Source: Stentor roeselii (taxonomy: Eukaryota > Ciliophora > Heterotrichea > Heterotrichida > Stentoridae). From it: a stretch of 64,000 nt of DNA. Below the pieces are notes generated by a model. It had not been told where the DNA came from. It searched no databases and saw only the letters and a program-made list of their open reading frames with translations. The translations under genes and the position numbers were made by a program. Below are positions 1 through 8,760 of this stretch, piece by piece; positions within the stretch are counted from its first letter, which is position 1, and every line of letters starts with the position of its first letter. The DNA lies in the NCBI GenBank assembly GCA_006503475.1, contig RSEH01000180.1:1-64000 (forward strand), given 5' to 3'.

Positions 1-474
1 CAATTCTCCTTTTTTCCAAGGTAAATTATCAGGTTTTTCAGGAATCGCCGGTAAAGCGACTTTCGAGAATTTCGAGACTTTTGGTATTTTCGAGTCTTCA
101 TCAATTTTTTGCATTATTTTCTTTTCTTGAGAGGGTTTTGGTATCTTCGAAGCAATGTCAAGGTCAAGTGCTTGAATCGTGTTTGAATTTTCTTTAGAAA
201 ATCGATTTTTCCTTAAAAAGTTGACATACCTATCACGATGATCTTTTGTCTGAAGGCGACTTTCTTCTTCCTTTTGTAGAGCTTTGAGTCTTTTTTGAGC
301 TTCTAAGAGTTTAGAGTGTCTAAATAGGAGCTACTCTCTTAAGTTCTGGATACCAAGAGAAAGTTTTGTTTTTTTTGAACGGGCAACTTGAAGGTCCTGC
401 TCGTATTTTTCCTGTTCTTGTTTTAGTCTTTCTTCGAATTGTTTTCTTTTGTCTCTGCTGTAAAATCCTTTCAT
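1..474 (-). CDS. Coiled-coil protein, 3' end outside window
   Basis: The gene reads leftward from an ATG at 474 and runs off the window edge, so the C-terminus is missing. Without splicing the frame closes in a TAG near 320. Removing a 15-nt intron at 320-334 gives one open frame of about 153 residues. The product is very rich in Lys, Glu, Arg and Gln, so it is probably coiled coil in its first 80 residues. A Lys/Pro/Ser-rich stretch follows, in which a K-I-P-K motif appears twice. No known domain is recognised. The start is preceded by TATAA, as for many genes here, and lies 19 nt from the stop of the next gene upstream on the same strand. Confidence 0.7.
320..334 (-). other. 15-nt spliceosomal intron
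   Basis: On the minus strand this reads GTAGCTCCTATTTAG: GT start, A at position 10, TAG end. Splicing removes the in-frame TAG and joins QNLRE to HSKLLE. Confidence 0.85.
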
Positions 475-493
475 TTATAACTACACTACTCGA

Positions 494-2038
494 TTACTTC
501 TTATTTTTAATAGTACCGATTTTTGAGTCTTTTTTACCGACACTTAGTTTCAAGTCGTGTTCATCTTGGTGAGATTTTTCTTTGATTCCTCCGATTTTTG
601 ACTCTTTTTTCTCTTCTTGTTTATGTTCTTCTGTTTTTCCTTTTTTTTCTTCGAAGCTCACTTGTCTTTCGTGTTTTTCCTCTTTTTTCATGTCAGAAAC
701 AAGGATTTTTCCATCACTTTTCTTAGAAACTCTTGATCTCAGTAGTTCAGAATCAGCTAAATTTAGCTCGCCTCGGCTCGCTGAATGATTTTCCAGCTCT
801 TTTGGCGATAATAACTTGGAAGGATGAGTTGATTTAGGGGATTTAATTTGAGTGGTTTTAGAGTTTTCAGTGTTAGATCTACCTTCAGATCTGCTGATTG
901 CTGTGACTGATTTAATCCTTGTCATGATATTTGACTTGTAAGGGATTTTTGAGTCACTTTTCTCATCATTTTCAGGATTTTTTTTGGTTTCTCTGCATTT
1001 CTGGATGTATAATTCAACTGCAGAAAGTCTTCTTGGAGGGTCTTCTGGCTCTGGGGTTTTAACTGAATCGTTTATTTTTTCCTTGCAAGGGTCTTCAGGA
1101 GATTTTTTTTCTTCTTTTTTTGAAGAGTTGACTGATTCTTCGTTGATTACAATAGAATGACTTTCCTCTGAAAATGTGAAATCGACCTGGTGATCATTTG
1201 GGATTTTTTCTAAGAAACTTTTCAGGTCTAACCCGGTTTCATCAGGGTTTTTTTCAACGGGTGAGTTGTTTTCTTGAGTTTTTTCGCAGAGAAGTTCAGG
1301 GTTTTCGGATTTTTCTTGATTTTTACTGTCAAGGTGGTTTTCTTTTTCATTTGAATCCTGAAGCTTGTCTTCGAAGACTTGAGGAAGAGTTTCGATATGT
1401 TCTTCGCTTTCTTTTTTTTTGAAGTAGTCGTTTTTTAAGTCGATTTTTTTTAGGTAGTCTGATTTTTTTGATTCTAGCATTAGCTTATATCGGATCTCTT
1501 TGCTTGATACTTCGGTTTCTTCTATTGTCTTCTTGATTTTTGATAGTTCTAAGTGTTTTAGTTGGTCGAGAAAGTCTTGGGCAGCGTTTTTCAACCCGTC
1601 TGCGTAAAGGAGTGAACTGGTGTCTACGTTTTGAAGGTTTTGAGGAATCACCTCAAATGATATTCGGACGAGATCAGTGATTGTTGATAAAAATAATTCT
1701 TTGTCATTTGAAGTGATGAGGGGTAGTTTGACAGAACCCTCAGCTTCACATACCAAGATCGTTATAAGTTTCAACATATTCCTATCCACAGGTTTTCTCG
1801 TAAGCCAGCTAGAAAAGAAGTAACCTGTAGGTGACTCTTTAGAAACTTTAAAAGTCTCACAAAGATCATTCAAATGTTCAGAATCCAATGAAAAAGAAAT
1901 ATTTTCAACAAGAGAAACAACTTCCTGAATATTTTTCCTTTTGAACACAAGCAAGTTCTCTGCAGTTTGAATGACCCTTTCTTCAACCTGTATACCCTGA
2001 TGGTTGACTTTCGGTATATTTGAGTTAGTGCAGCCCAT
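494..2038 (-). CDS. Uncharacterised protein, possibly lipid-anchored, with long charged tail
   Basis: The product is about 514 residues. The first 170 residues look like a helical domain with many Leu and Ile. The rest is low-complexity Lys/Glu/Ser-rich sequence likely to be disordered or coiled coil, with SKIG(G/T)IK motifs near the end. I chose the ATG at 2038 because it gives Met-Gly-Cys-Thr-Asn, which resembles an N-myristoylation/palmitoylation signal, and is preceded by AATAAAA. An ATG at 2053 would add five residues and lose that signal. The next gene starts divergently at 2063, only 24 nt away. No family is recognised. The lipid anchor is inference. Confidence 0.7.
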   Translation of the reverse strand: MGCTNSNIPKVNHQGIQVEERVIQTAENLLVFKRKNIQEVVSLVENISFSLDSEHLNDLCETFKVSKESPTGYFFSSWLTRKPVDRNMLKLITILVCEAEGSVKLPLITSNDKELFLSTITDLVRISFEVIPQNLQNVDTSSLLYADGLKNAAQDFLDQLKHLELSKIKKTIEETEVSSKEIRYKLMLESKKSDYLKKIDLKNDYFKKKESEEHIETLPQVFEDKLQDSNEKENHLDSKNQEKSENPELLCEKTQENNSPVEKNPDETGLDLKSFLEKIPNDHQVDFTFSEESHSIVINEESVNSSKKEEKKSPEDPCKEKINDSVKTPEPEDPPRRLSAVELYIQKCRETKKNPENDEKSDSKIPYKSNIMTRIKSVTAISRSEGRSNTENSKTTQIKSPKSTHPSKLLSPKELENHSASRGELNLADSELLRSRVSKKSDGKILVSDMKKEEKHERQVSFEEKKGKTEEHKQEEKKESKIGGIKEKSHQDEHDLKLSVGKKDSKIGTIKNKK

Positions 2039-2062
2039 TTTTATTGTCTTCATGTTGAATAA

Positions 2063-3271
2063 ATGGATCTTTCTGAAGAACAACATGAAACTTTGCTCAA
2101 CTTTCAGGCAATCACTGAAAATTGGGATCAAAACCTTGCTGTTCAGATTTTAAATAGAAATGCTTGGGTCTTGCATGATGCGATTAATGAGTACATGGTT
2201 TATACTGGAAACTTGAACCAGGTTCATGTGAGTACTGCTTCCCGTGGGCAGACTCAGAGCTTTTATGATGATGAGATACTTGAAGCTCCTCCCAGGGTTG
2301 TTAGAAGTAATACTGTCACCTCAAGACCTGCTAGTAATAATAGCTTCTTGTCGAAAATCAAGAATACTTTTGGAAGTGTTATTGCTGTTCCTGTTCCACT
2401 TCATTCTATTGCTGCTGATAAGTTTAAAGATAGATTGACTAGGATTACTGATGGGGAATGCCCTGTTGTTTCTACTTTGATGTTACCTGAAGTTATTGCT
2501 AGTGCGAAAAGTAGGAAAAAAATGCTGGCTATGTATGTCCACCCATCAGAAGTGCCATGGACATACATCCTAGAAGTCTTCAGCCACGACCTAACAATAG
2601 AAATCTTAAATAACCACTTCATTTTCTGGGCAGTTGAAAAGGATTCCCCAGACGGTGAAATCATTACAAATCTTTTAAAGCCCGAACTATTTCCATGTTT
2701 GGCAGTAGTAAACACAGAGCACCCACAACCAATAATCCTCGAAAAGCTAGAAGGCACTCATTCAACTGAAAAAGTGATTTCATTCCTCAGCCGAAACTAC
2801 ACCACAAGGCCAGTTATCGACCATAACCAAAAAAGACTGATTGAAGAAAGAAAACTCAGGTCAAGACAAGAAAGAGAACTCAAAGAAGCTGAAAAAATCT
2901 TGATTGACAGGCAAAAAGAACAACAAAGGGCTAAAGAAGAATTGGAAAAGAAAGAAAAGGAAGAAAGGAATAGACTTGAAATGGTAGAAAAGGAAAAACA
3001 ATTGAAAATTGAGAAAGTTGGACCTGAACCTGATGAGAATGACTCTTGTTTAGTTATTTTTAGAATGCCTGATGGGAAGAAAGTTGAGAGGAGGTTTGGG
3101 AAAGAGAGAAATTTGCAGGTTTTGTATGATTTTTTGGAAGTTTTAGGGTGGTTTGGATGTGAGATACTTTTTGGATTTCCTTCTAAAGTGATTTGTGAAT
3201 TGGATGAAATATTAGAGACTTCAGCTTTGTATCCGAAGGCTCTGGTCATTGTTAGGCCTAAAGAAGAATAA
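2063..3271 (+). CDS. UBA-UAS-UBX protein of the FAF1/FAF2 (UBXD8) type
   Basis: The 402-residue product has the FAF layout. A UBA-like domain occupies roughly residues 1-45 (N-W-D-Q-N-L-A-V-Q, then W-V-L-H-D-A-I). A UAS thioredoxin-like domain follows at about 115-250. A charged coiled coil runs from 265 to 325, and a C-terminal UBX domain begins at 'CLVIFRMPDGKKVERRF'. Proteins of this family bind ubiquitinated clients through UBA and recruit the p97/Cdc48 ATPase through UBX, acting in ER- or lipid-droplet-linked protein degradation. No clear membrane hairpin of the FAF2 kind is visible, so assignment between FAF1 and FAF2 is open. The start lies within 24 nt of the divergent gene's start. 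Confidence 0.88.
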   Translation: MDLSEEQHETLLNFQAITENWDQNLAVQILNRNAWVLHDAINEYMVYTGNLNQVHVSTASRGQTQSFYDDEILEAPPRVVRSNTVTSRPASNNSFLSKIKNTFGSVIAVPVPLHSIAADKFKDRLTRITDGECPVVSTLMLPEVIASAKSRKKMLAMYVHPSEVPWTYILEVFSHDLTIEILNNHFIFWAVEKDSPDGEIITNLLKPELFPCLAVVNTEHPQPIILEKLEGTHSTEKVISFLSRNYTTRPVIDHNQKRLIEERKLRSRQERELKEAEKILIDRQKEQQRAKEELEKKEKEERNRLEMVEKEKQLKIEKVGPEPDENDSCLVIFRMPDGKKVERRFGKERNLQVLYDFLEVLGWFGCEILFGFPSKVICELDEILETSALYPKALVIVRPKEE

Positions 3272-3576
3272 TGATGTTTGAAGTTATTCTGAATAATAAG
3301 GACTTACAATGCTACAGTGATATTCATGTTATTAATAAAATTATGAAGTATCTCAACAGTTTCTAGTTTTTAATTTCAATCTCTTATTTAATTAATTGAG
3401 TAAATCCTAGAAATGAAAGAAATAACTAAAATTCAACATATTTTCACTCCTTATCCCTCATTATCCTAGTTGCTAAAATTCATACATTAAAAATTAAAAC
3501 CTTAATAAAATCCAGAAAATCTCTTCCTTCAAATTTTCTCGAAATCAAATCAACTTAAGCATATCAAAATTAAATA
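3272..3576. other. Intergenic region, no gene seen
   Basis: AT-rich spacer between two rightward genes. It holds short A and T runs. No RNA gene or repeat was recognised. Confidence 0.6.
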
Positions 3577-4758
3577 ATGAAAATAAACCGAAACCGAGTA
3601 AAAGAGTCAAGAATCGGAATCCGTAAAAGTCTAAACAACCTGGCCTCTCCAAGAGTATCAGGTCAAAAACAGAGCCCATCAAACGACCTGCACCGAGCAT
3701 CAAGCATGTCGAGTCTAATCCTTCCAAAGTTAGGGACCCGTCCAGAGCTGATGAACGGTATGAAATTTCCAAGTCCTTTACCAATGATGAGAACTCCGAC
3801 AGGTACTTCATCATTAACAGGGTTGAAGTCGAATGCGCTTCCCCCATTATTAGCAAGTGTCAAGTCAAACAAACCACATGGCGTGGTCCAGTTATACTGC
3901 GCCAACACCCACCGAGGCATAATCCGCGAACACAACGAAGACCGAGTGATGATCATGACTCGCATTCAAAAGCCAGCAGATCGAAAAGACGAAAAATGGC
4001 TTCCATGTTCATTTTTCGGCCTTTACGACGGTCACGGTGGAAAAACCTGTTCAAACTTTTTAAGAGACAATCTTCATTCATTCATCATTCAAGACAACAA
4101 CTTCCCATCAAACCCAGAACAAGCAATTTTAAACGGTTTCCAAAAAGCAGAAAATCAGTTCATCGACTTCGCTTTAAAAAAAGGTGACAAGTCAGGATCC
4201 TGTGCAGTTATTGTTTTGATCATTGGAAAAAAATGTTTTGTTGCAAATTTAGGAGATTCACGTGCAGTCCTCAGTTTAAATGAAGGAAAAGACTGCGCTG
4301 CCGTTTCCAAAGACCATAAACCAAATGATGACGAAGAAAACTCGAGGATTGTTAGAGCCGGAGGAGAAGTTTACACTGTTGGTGAAAATTCAATTGCAAG
4401 GATCTTGCCTGGAAGACTTGCGATTAGCAGGGCTTTTGGAGATGTTGATGCGAAAATAAAGGAACTTGGGGGAAATCCTGCTGTTTTAATTGCGGTACCT
4501 GAGATTAAAAGTTTTATTGTCAAGGAAAATGTGGATTTTATTTGTCTTGGAAGTGATGGGATATTTGACAGGCTTAGTAATCAGGATGTTGTTGAACTTG
4601 TTTGGGATAAATGTAGTAGCTTTCATGAACATGATCCACTTGTAAGGGTTTGTAGAGGAGTTGAAAGGGTTATTAATGAGGCTATGAGTCGGATGTCTTA
4701 TGATAATGTTACGCTTTTGTGTGTTGCTTTTGATGGATTTGTTAATGGTTTGAGGTAG
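3577..4758 (+). CDS. PP2C-family serine/threonine phosphatase (PPM)
   Basis: The product has 393 residues. The first hundred or so are a Ser/Arg-rich extension; the phosphatase domain fills the rest. The metal-binding motifs of the PPM family are present in order: E-H-N-E-D-R near residue 112, F-G-L-Y-D-G-H-G-G near 145, G-S-C-A-V-I near 205, A-N-L-G-D-S-R-A-V near 222, R-A-F-G-D near 287, G-S-D-G-I-F-D near 326 and Y-D-N-V-T near 376. All catalytic aspartates appear intact, so the enzyme should be active with Mn2+ or Mg2+. Its substrate cannot be told from sequence. The start is the first in-frame ATG after an AT-rich leader (AAATAATG). Confidence 0.93.
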   Translation: MKINRNRVKESRIGIRKSLNNLASPRVSGQKQSPSNDLHRASSMSSLILPKLGTRPELMNGMKFPSPLPMMRTPTGTSSLTGLKSNALPPLLASVKSNKPHGVVQLYCANTHRGIIREHNEDRVMIMTRIQKPADRKDEKWLPCSFFGLYDGHGGKTCSNFLRDNLHSFIIQDNNFPSNPEQAILNGFQKAENQFIDFALKKGDKSGSCAVIVLIIGKKCFVANLGDSRAVLSLNEGKDCAAVSKDHKPNDDEENSRIVRAGGEVYTVGENSIARILPGRLAISRAFGDVDAKIKELGGNPAVLIAVPEIKSFIVKENVDFICLGSDGIFDRLSNQDVVELVWDKCSSFHEHDPLVRVCRGVERVINEAMSRMSYDNVTLLCVAFDGFVNGLR

Positions 4759-5079
4759 ATGTTAATTTATAGAAATTAAGGGATTTTTTGGGTTTTTTTA
4801 TGGGGTTGAATTGGAGAGGATGGGAAATGCTGGATTTATGTTTATTTTTGATGATATAAGAAATTTTTTTTTTTTTTTGAGGATAGGAGGCTTTTTTTAG
4901 TGTTGATAGAATTTATTGATTGTTCTGCTTTACAAGAATTAATCTGTTTTCAATAGAAAATATTTAATTATTAAATAAAAATGTTAAAGTTTTGTTAAAA
5001 CGATTGTAAGTTTAAATTACTATTATTGGTAAAGATCAGTGTACCTCCCTGAAAATAACTAAAAAAATAAAACTCTTAA
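4759..5079. other. Convergent intergenic region, no gene seen
   Basis: AT-rich gap between two converging genes, with a T homopolymer near 4865-4879. It must hold both 3' ends. No repeat or RNA gene was seen. Confidence 0.55.
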
Positions 5080-6759
5080 TTATAAAACACTCATTGAACT
5101 AACCGCCAACTCCACATCATAAAACGAGGCACTTCCAGTAAGTCTTAACTTTTTCTTTACAATTGAAACAATCTCTTTCATATGTTTATTTTCCTGAACA
5201 ACCGAAGAGATCTTCTCCATCAAATTTCCTTCTCCAAAATACTTCCTAATCATTTGCAGCTCATTATTCTGCGGGTCCTGAACCAGTTTAGCATAATCTT
5301 CAAAAACTCTTTTAATAATTCTCCAGATCTGTCCACAACTCAATTCATGAGTTTTATTCAAGCAGTCCTTTAACAGGGCCACAATTTTTTTAATCAGTTT
5401 TTTTTCTTTAGCGTTTTGAAAGTTTTTTTTAATTGAAGGGATGATTTCAAAAGAATGAGTTAAATTCAGAAGAGTCATGATTTCTTGAACTATTTCTTGA
5501 CTTGAAGATATATTTCTGAATTTTTTATTGTTTTTCAGGCAGTTTTCGCATGTTTTTTGGGAAAGGTTTTCTCGGTCTTGTTTTATTAGATTGTTACTGG
5601 AGTTGGATCTTTCTTGCTTTTCTCGAAGTGGCGTTCGGATGGACAAGTCGATACTTCTCAGTTGATCTTCAAGATATTGAAGTTTTTTAAGCAAGTTCGA
5701 GTTATTTTGTTTAAGGTTCTCATAGTTAAACTCAGCATCTTTCAGCAGTCTTTGAAACTTTTTAGCTTCTTCTTCTTTATCCTCAAGTGTTTTTTTTAAA
5801 CTTTCAAAGTTTTTGCTTTCTTTAATAGCTAAACTGATTTCATTTTCATGATTTCTCTTGAAAATTTCCAGTCTAACAATTTCTTGTTCAAGGTGATTTT
5901 TATGGTCATTCGAGATTTCAACAGCTTTCATCGAATTCTCAACTTTAACTTTAAAATTTTCAACAAGAGCTTGAAAATGGTCAGATTTTTGTTTGAAGTG
6001 CTCCAATTCACTTTCAAGTTTTTTAATACTTTCACTTTTTCCATCAAAGTCAAGTCGTTGAGCGCGAAGTTCTTTCGTCAGTAAACCAATTTCTTCATCT
6101 TTTTTATCAAGACATTGATTAAGTTCCTTTTCCTTCACAATAGCACTTTGCAGTCTACCTTCTAAATCCTCACAACGAGCTTGAAGGTCAATAATTTTCA
6201 ACTCATCAACAATATTATTCTTATTCGAGTTGATTTTTCGATGAGTTTCTTCAAGTTCTTCAACCATTTTAACAATACGAGTTCTTAAAGTTTCAATCAA
6301 AGCATCTTTTTTCATAAGTTCATTTTGGTTATCTTTTTCTTGAGATTCATTTAAAATTTTAACATTTCTAAAAGAATTTTCGTATTTTTGACTTGGTCTT
6401 CCTGATAAGCTTGGTTCTTGAAAGTCTCGAAATCTGCTGTTGTCAGGAGTTAATCTTTTTGGCAAGTCGTAGTTGAGAGAGTCGTCTTCTAAAAAGGTTG
6501 TCTTTAGAATTGACAGAGGTCGGACTAGTCGGTTTGTTTGTCTCAATGGCTTGGAAGTTGACGCGGGATTCCTTGGAGGCTTGGATTCTTCTTGATAGGA
6601 AAGGGAAATAAATGAAGTCTCTGAAGCGTTTTGAACTTGGCTTAAGGTGTCGAATGAGTCTCTTATTCGGTGCACTGGGTTGAATCTTAACTCGATCTTT
6701 TCCATTGATTGGATTGAGTCGTCGAAGTTTGAATCTAACTCTTCATAATTTCTTATCAT
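5080..6759 (-). CDS. Long coiled-coil protein, possibly centrosomal/basal-body (CEP70-like)
   Basis: The 559-residue product has a Ser-rich N-terminal 120 residues, a long heptad-type coiled coil from about 140 to 370 (many Glu, Lys, Leu), and a compact helical C-terminal domain of about 150 residues. That domain contains a stretch like 'IMTLLNLTHSFEIIPSIKK', which reminds me of CEP70-type centrosomal proteins, but I cannot confirm it without a profile search. In a ciliate such a protein would fit basal bodies or cortical fibres. The start at 6759 follows TATATAAAA. No intron is needed. Confidence 0.75.
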   Translation of the reverse strand: MIRNYEELDSNFDDSIQSMEKIELRFNPVHRIRDSFDTLSQVQNASETSFISLSYQEESKPPRNPASTSKPLRQTNRLVRPLSILKTTFLEDDSLNYDLPKRLTPDNSRFRDFQEPSLSGRPSQKYENSFRNVKILNESQEKDNQNELMKKDALIETLRTRIVKMVEELEETHRKINSNKNNIVDELKIIDLQARCEDLEGRLQSAIVKEKELNQCLDKKDEEIGLLTKELRAQRLDFDGKSESIKKLESELEHFKQKSDHFQALVENFKVKVENSMKAVEISNDHKNHLEQEIVRLEIFKRNHENEISLAIKESKNFESLKKTLEDKEEEAKKFQRLLKDAEFNYENLKQNNSNLLKKLQYLEDQLRSIDLSIRTPLREKQERSNSSNNLIKQDRENLSQKTCENCLKNNKKFRNISSSQEIVQEIMTLLNLTHSFEIIPSIKKNFQNAKEKKLIKKIVALLKDCLNKTHELSCGQIWRIIKRVFEDYAKLVQDPQNNELQMIRKYFGEGNLMEKISSVVQENKHMKEIVSIVKKKLRLTGSASFYDVELAVSSMSVL

Positions 6760-6824
6760 TTTTATATATTTAGTTGGGGGTTGGATAGAGTAGGGTGGTT
6801 TGGGGTTTAGAAGGTTTCATTAGG

Positions 6825-8756
6825 CTAGTTTCGGGTGTTTGTGAACTTTTCTATCGACCATTTGTTTTGGCTCTTGTCGTACTTGTGGTACCCGTCAATT
6901 CGATGATTTCCAAGCAAAACCACTTCATTATTTTTTTTTTTATAAGCCACAGCGGAAGAAAAATAATCTTCATTATCCAAAGTTTCCTTGCATTCTTCTA
7001 AACCCCTGACAGAATTATCATCTCCCAACAAAAGTTTAAAAAATCGTTTAGACATATTTCCCTTATCAAGACTTCCTCCAACAAGCCAAATTTCATCAGT
7101 ACTAAAAAAAACCAGTCCAATTCCAGAGGCAGGTTCAACCAACCTAATCTCTAAAGTGCTCCAACTTCCATTCGAGTACCTTTCAACAGTATCAAGCAAA
7201 GCCCTTTTAATTCCCACCTTAGCAACCCCTCCAAAAACAAAAATATCCTGATTAACAGAAAGAGCCGTTGCATTTTCCCTGCAATTCTGAAGACTTTCTT
7301 CTCGATTCCAGCTTTGATTTTCAATATCATTAGAAGTTCCAAGACTTTCACAAGAAGCTAAAGATTCTTTCCTTGTATCTCTTCCTCCAATAACGAAAAG
7401 TTTCTCTAAATGTAAAATCATTGTATGCCAAGATCTTTCTTCGTTCATGTCTTGAAGTTTTACGCTTGCTCCAGTTGAAATGTTGATCTTGAAGACTGAC
7501 TTCGAGTTCTTCAGGCCTCCTGAGACGATAAGGGAGTCGGTTAAGATTAAAACACTTGCTGAGGACTGGATTCTGTGGCTTTTTAGTTGAAGCTCTCGGT
7601 CGTTTGAGTCTAAAATCACGGCGTTTCCTTGGATTTGTGTGATTGAAACTAAAACTGGGTAAGTTGCTCTTATTGTTGATTGCTTTCCCAGCTTTGGAGG
7701 TTCTTCTATTGACTGAGGTCTCTCGTTGGTTGGGTTGAGGAAGTTCCGAAGTTGTTTGAAGTCGTATCTTTTGCTTTCTTGAACTTGAAGCATTTTTAGA
7801 AGGAGTTGCTTTAAACTGTCAGAGTATTGGAGCTTGTTTACTGTTCGGTCGATTGCACTTTGAAGACTGTCTGCGCCGAGTTCTAAGTTGTTTAGTTCGG
7901 CTGGCTTGTTGAGACTGGCCATATGAAGAAAACTGAGTCCCAATGAAAAAACATCAGATTTGATAGGATTATGCCTAACCTGGCCTTTCAAGTTCTTTCC
8001 TTTAATAATATTCAGATAAGCTTCAAATAAAATCGGACTGAAATAAATAACAGTCCCCGTCACTTGATACGTTTGTGTAACCAGTGCTTGCATGCTTTGC
8101 TTGGACTCGCCAAAGTCTCCAATTTTGATTTTTCCTCCAAGAAGGTAAAGGTTTCTGGGCTTGACATCGCCGTGCGTCAAGTTTCTGTCCTGCATGAAAC
8201 CGAAAGCGTCAATCAATTCACGAAAATGACCGAAAAGTTCTGTTTCAGTCCAAGGATTTTTCTTGAGTTTCCTTTTATCTGCTTCTTGCTCAATATCTCC
8301 ATCTTCAGAAAATTCCATCACTATTATAAAACGACACCCAGCAGTCTGTGATTCATCTTTAAATGAAGCGACACATTCGCAGATATTAGGATGCTTCATG
8401 TTTTGCTGAAGTTCTGACTCTTTCTGCTTTTTGGCTAAGTCTGCTTCACTGACGCAGTTCATGATTTTAATCGCGAATTTTCCAGCAGTGTATTTGATAG
8501 TCCCTTCATGCACCTCAGTCCCGCCATCAGGAGACCTATAAATAAGTTTAGTCAAAGTGATAGTTTTCATAGTAATCGGTACTTTTTCATCAGGCAAAGG
8601 ACTTCCATTGGGTCCAATAAACTCATGCACCACATTTTTAACAAAAAACTTATGATCATTGAAGCAGTTTCTACAAAACCTTTCACTAGAACACTTACAA
8701 AATCCGATACTTTCTTGACTACACCCTGGCCCTTGACAAGATGTTTTTGATCCCAT
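6825..8756 (-). CDS. B-box-like zinc finger / protein kinase / kelch-repeat protein
   Basis: About 643 residues in three parts. Residues 1-45 hold a Cys/His cluster (C-Q-G-P-G-C, C-K-C, C-R-N-C, D-H-K) resembling a B-box. Residues about 55-335 form a protein kinase with F-A-I-K (ATP lysine), H-G-D-V-K-P-R-N (catalytic loop; Gly replaces the usual Arg of HRD) and D-F-G-E-S. The C-terminal 250 residues carry kelch motifs (F-V-I-G-G-R, F-V-F-G-G, W-L-V-G-G). The likely start is the ATG at 8756, preceded by ATAAAT. An upstream in-frame ATG at 8846 would overlap the divergent SET gene by 86 nt. This domain combination is not a standard animal kinase family. Confidence 0.88.
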   Translation of the reverse strand: MGSKTSCQGPGCSQESIGFCKCSSERFCRNCFNDHKFFVKNVVHEFIGPNGSPLPDEKVPITMKTITLTKLIYRSPDGGTEVHEGTIKYTAGKFAIKIMNCVSEADLAKKQKESELQQNMKHPNICECVASFKDESQTAGCRFIIVMEFSEDGDIEQEADKRKLKKNPWTETELFGHFRELIDAFGFMQDRNLTHGDVKPRNLYLLGGKIKIGDFGESKQSMQALVTQTYQVTGTVIYFSPILFEAYLNIIKGKNLKGQVRHNPIKSDVFSLGLSFLHMASLNKPAELNNLELGADSLQSAIDRTVNKLQYSDSLKQLLLKMLQVQESKRYDFKQLRNFLNPTNERPQSIEEPPKLGKQSTIRATYPVLVSITQIQGNAVILDSNDRELQLKSHRIQSSASVLILTDSLIVSGGLKNSKSVFKINISTGASVKLQDMNEERSWHTMILHLEKLFVIGGRDTRKESLASCESLGTSNDIENQSWNREESLQNCRENATALSVNQDIFVFGGVAKVGIKRALLDTVERYSNGSWSTLEIRLVEPASGIGLVFFSTDEIWLVGGSLDKGNMSKRFFKLLLGDDNSVRGLEECKETLDNEDYFSSAVAYKKKNNEVVLLGNHRIDGYHKYDKSQNKWSIEKFTNTRN

Positions 8757-8760
8757 ATTT
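8757..8760. promoter_or_regulatory. Four-nt gap between two divergent start codons
   Basis: Only ATTT separates the minus-strand ATG (8754-8756) from the plus-strand ATG (8761-8763). Any TATA-like element or transcript leader of one gene must lie inside the coding sequence of the other, if both start codons are right. Confidence 0.6.
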
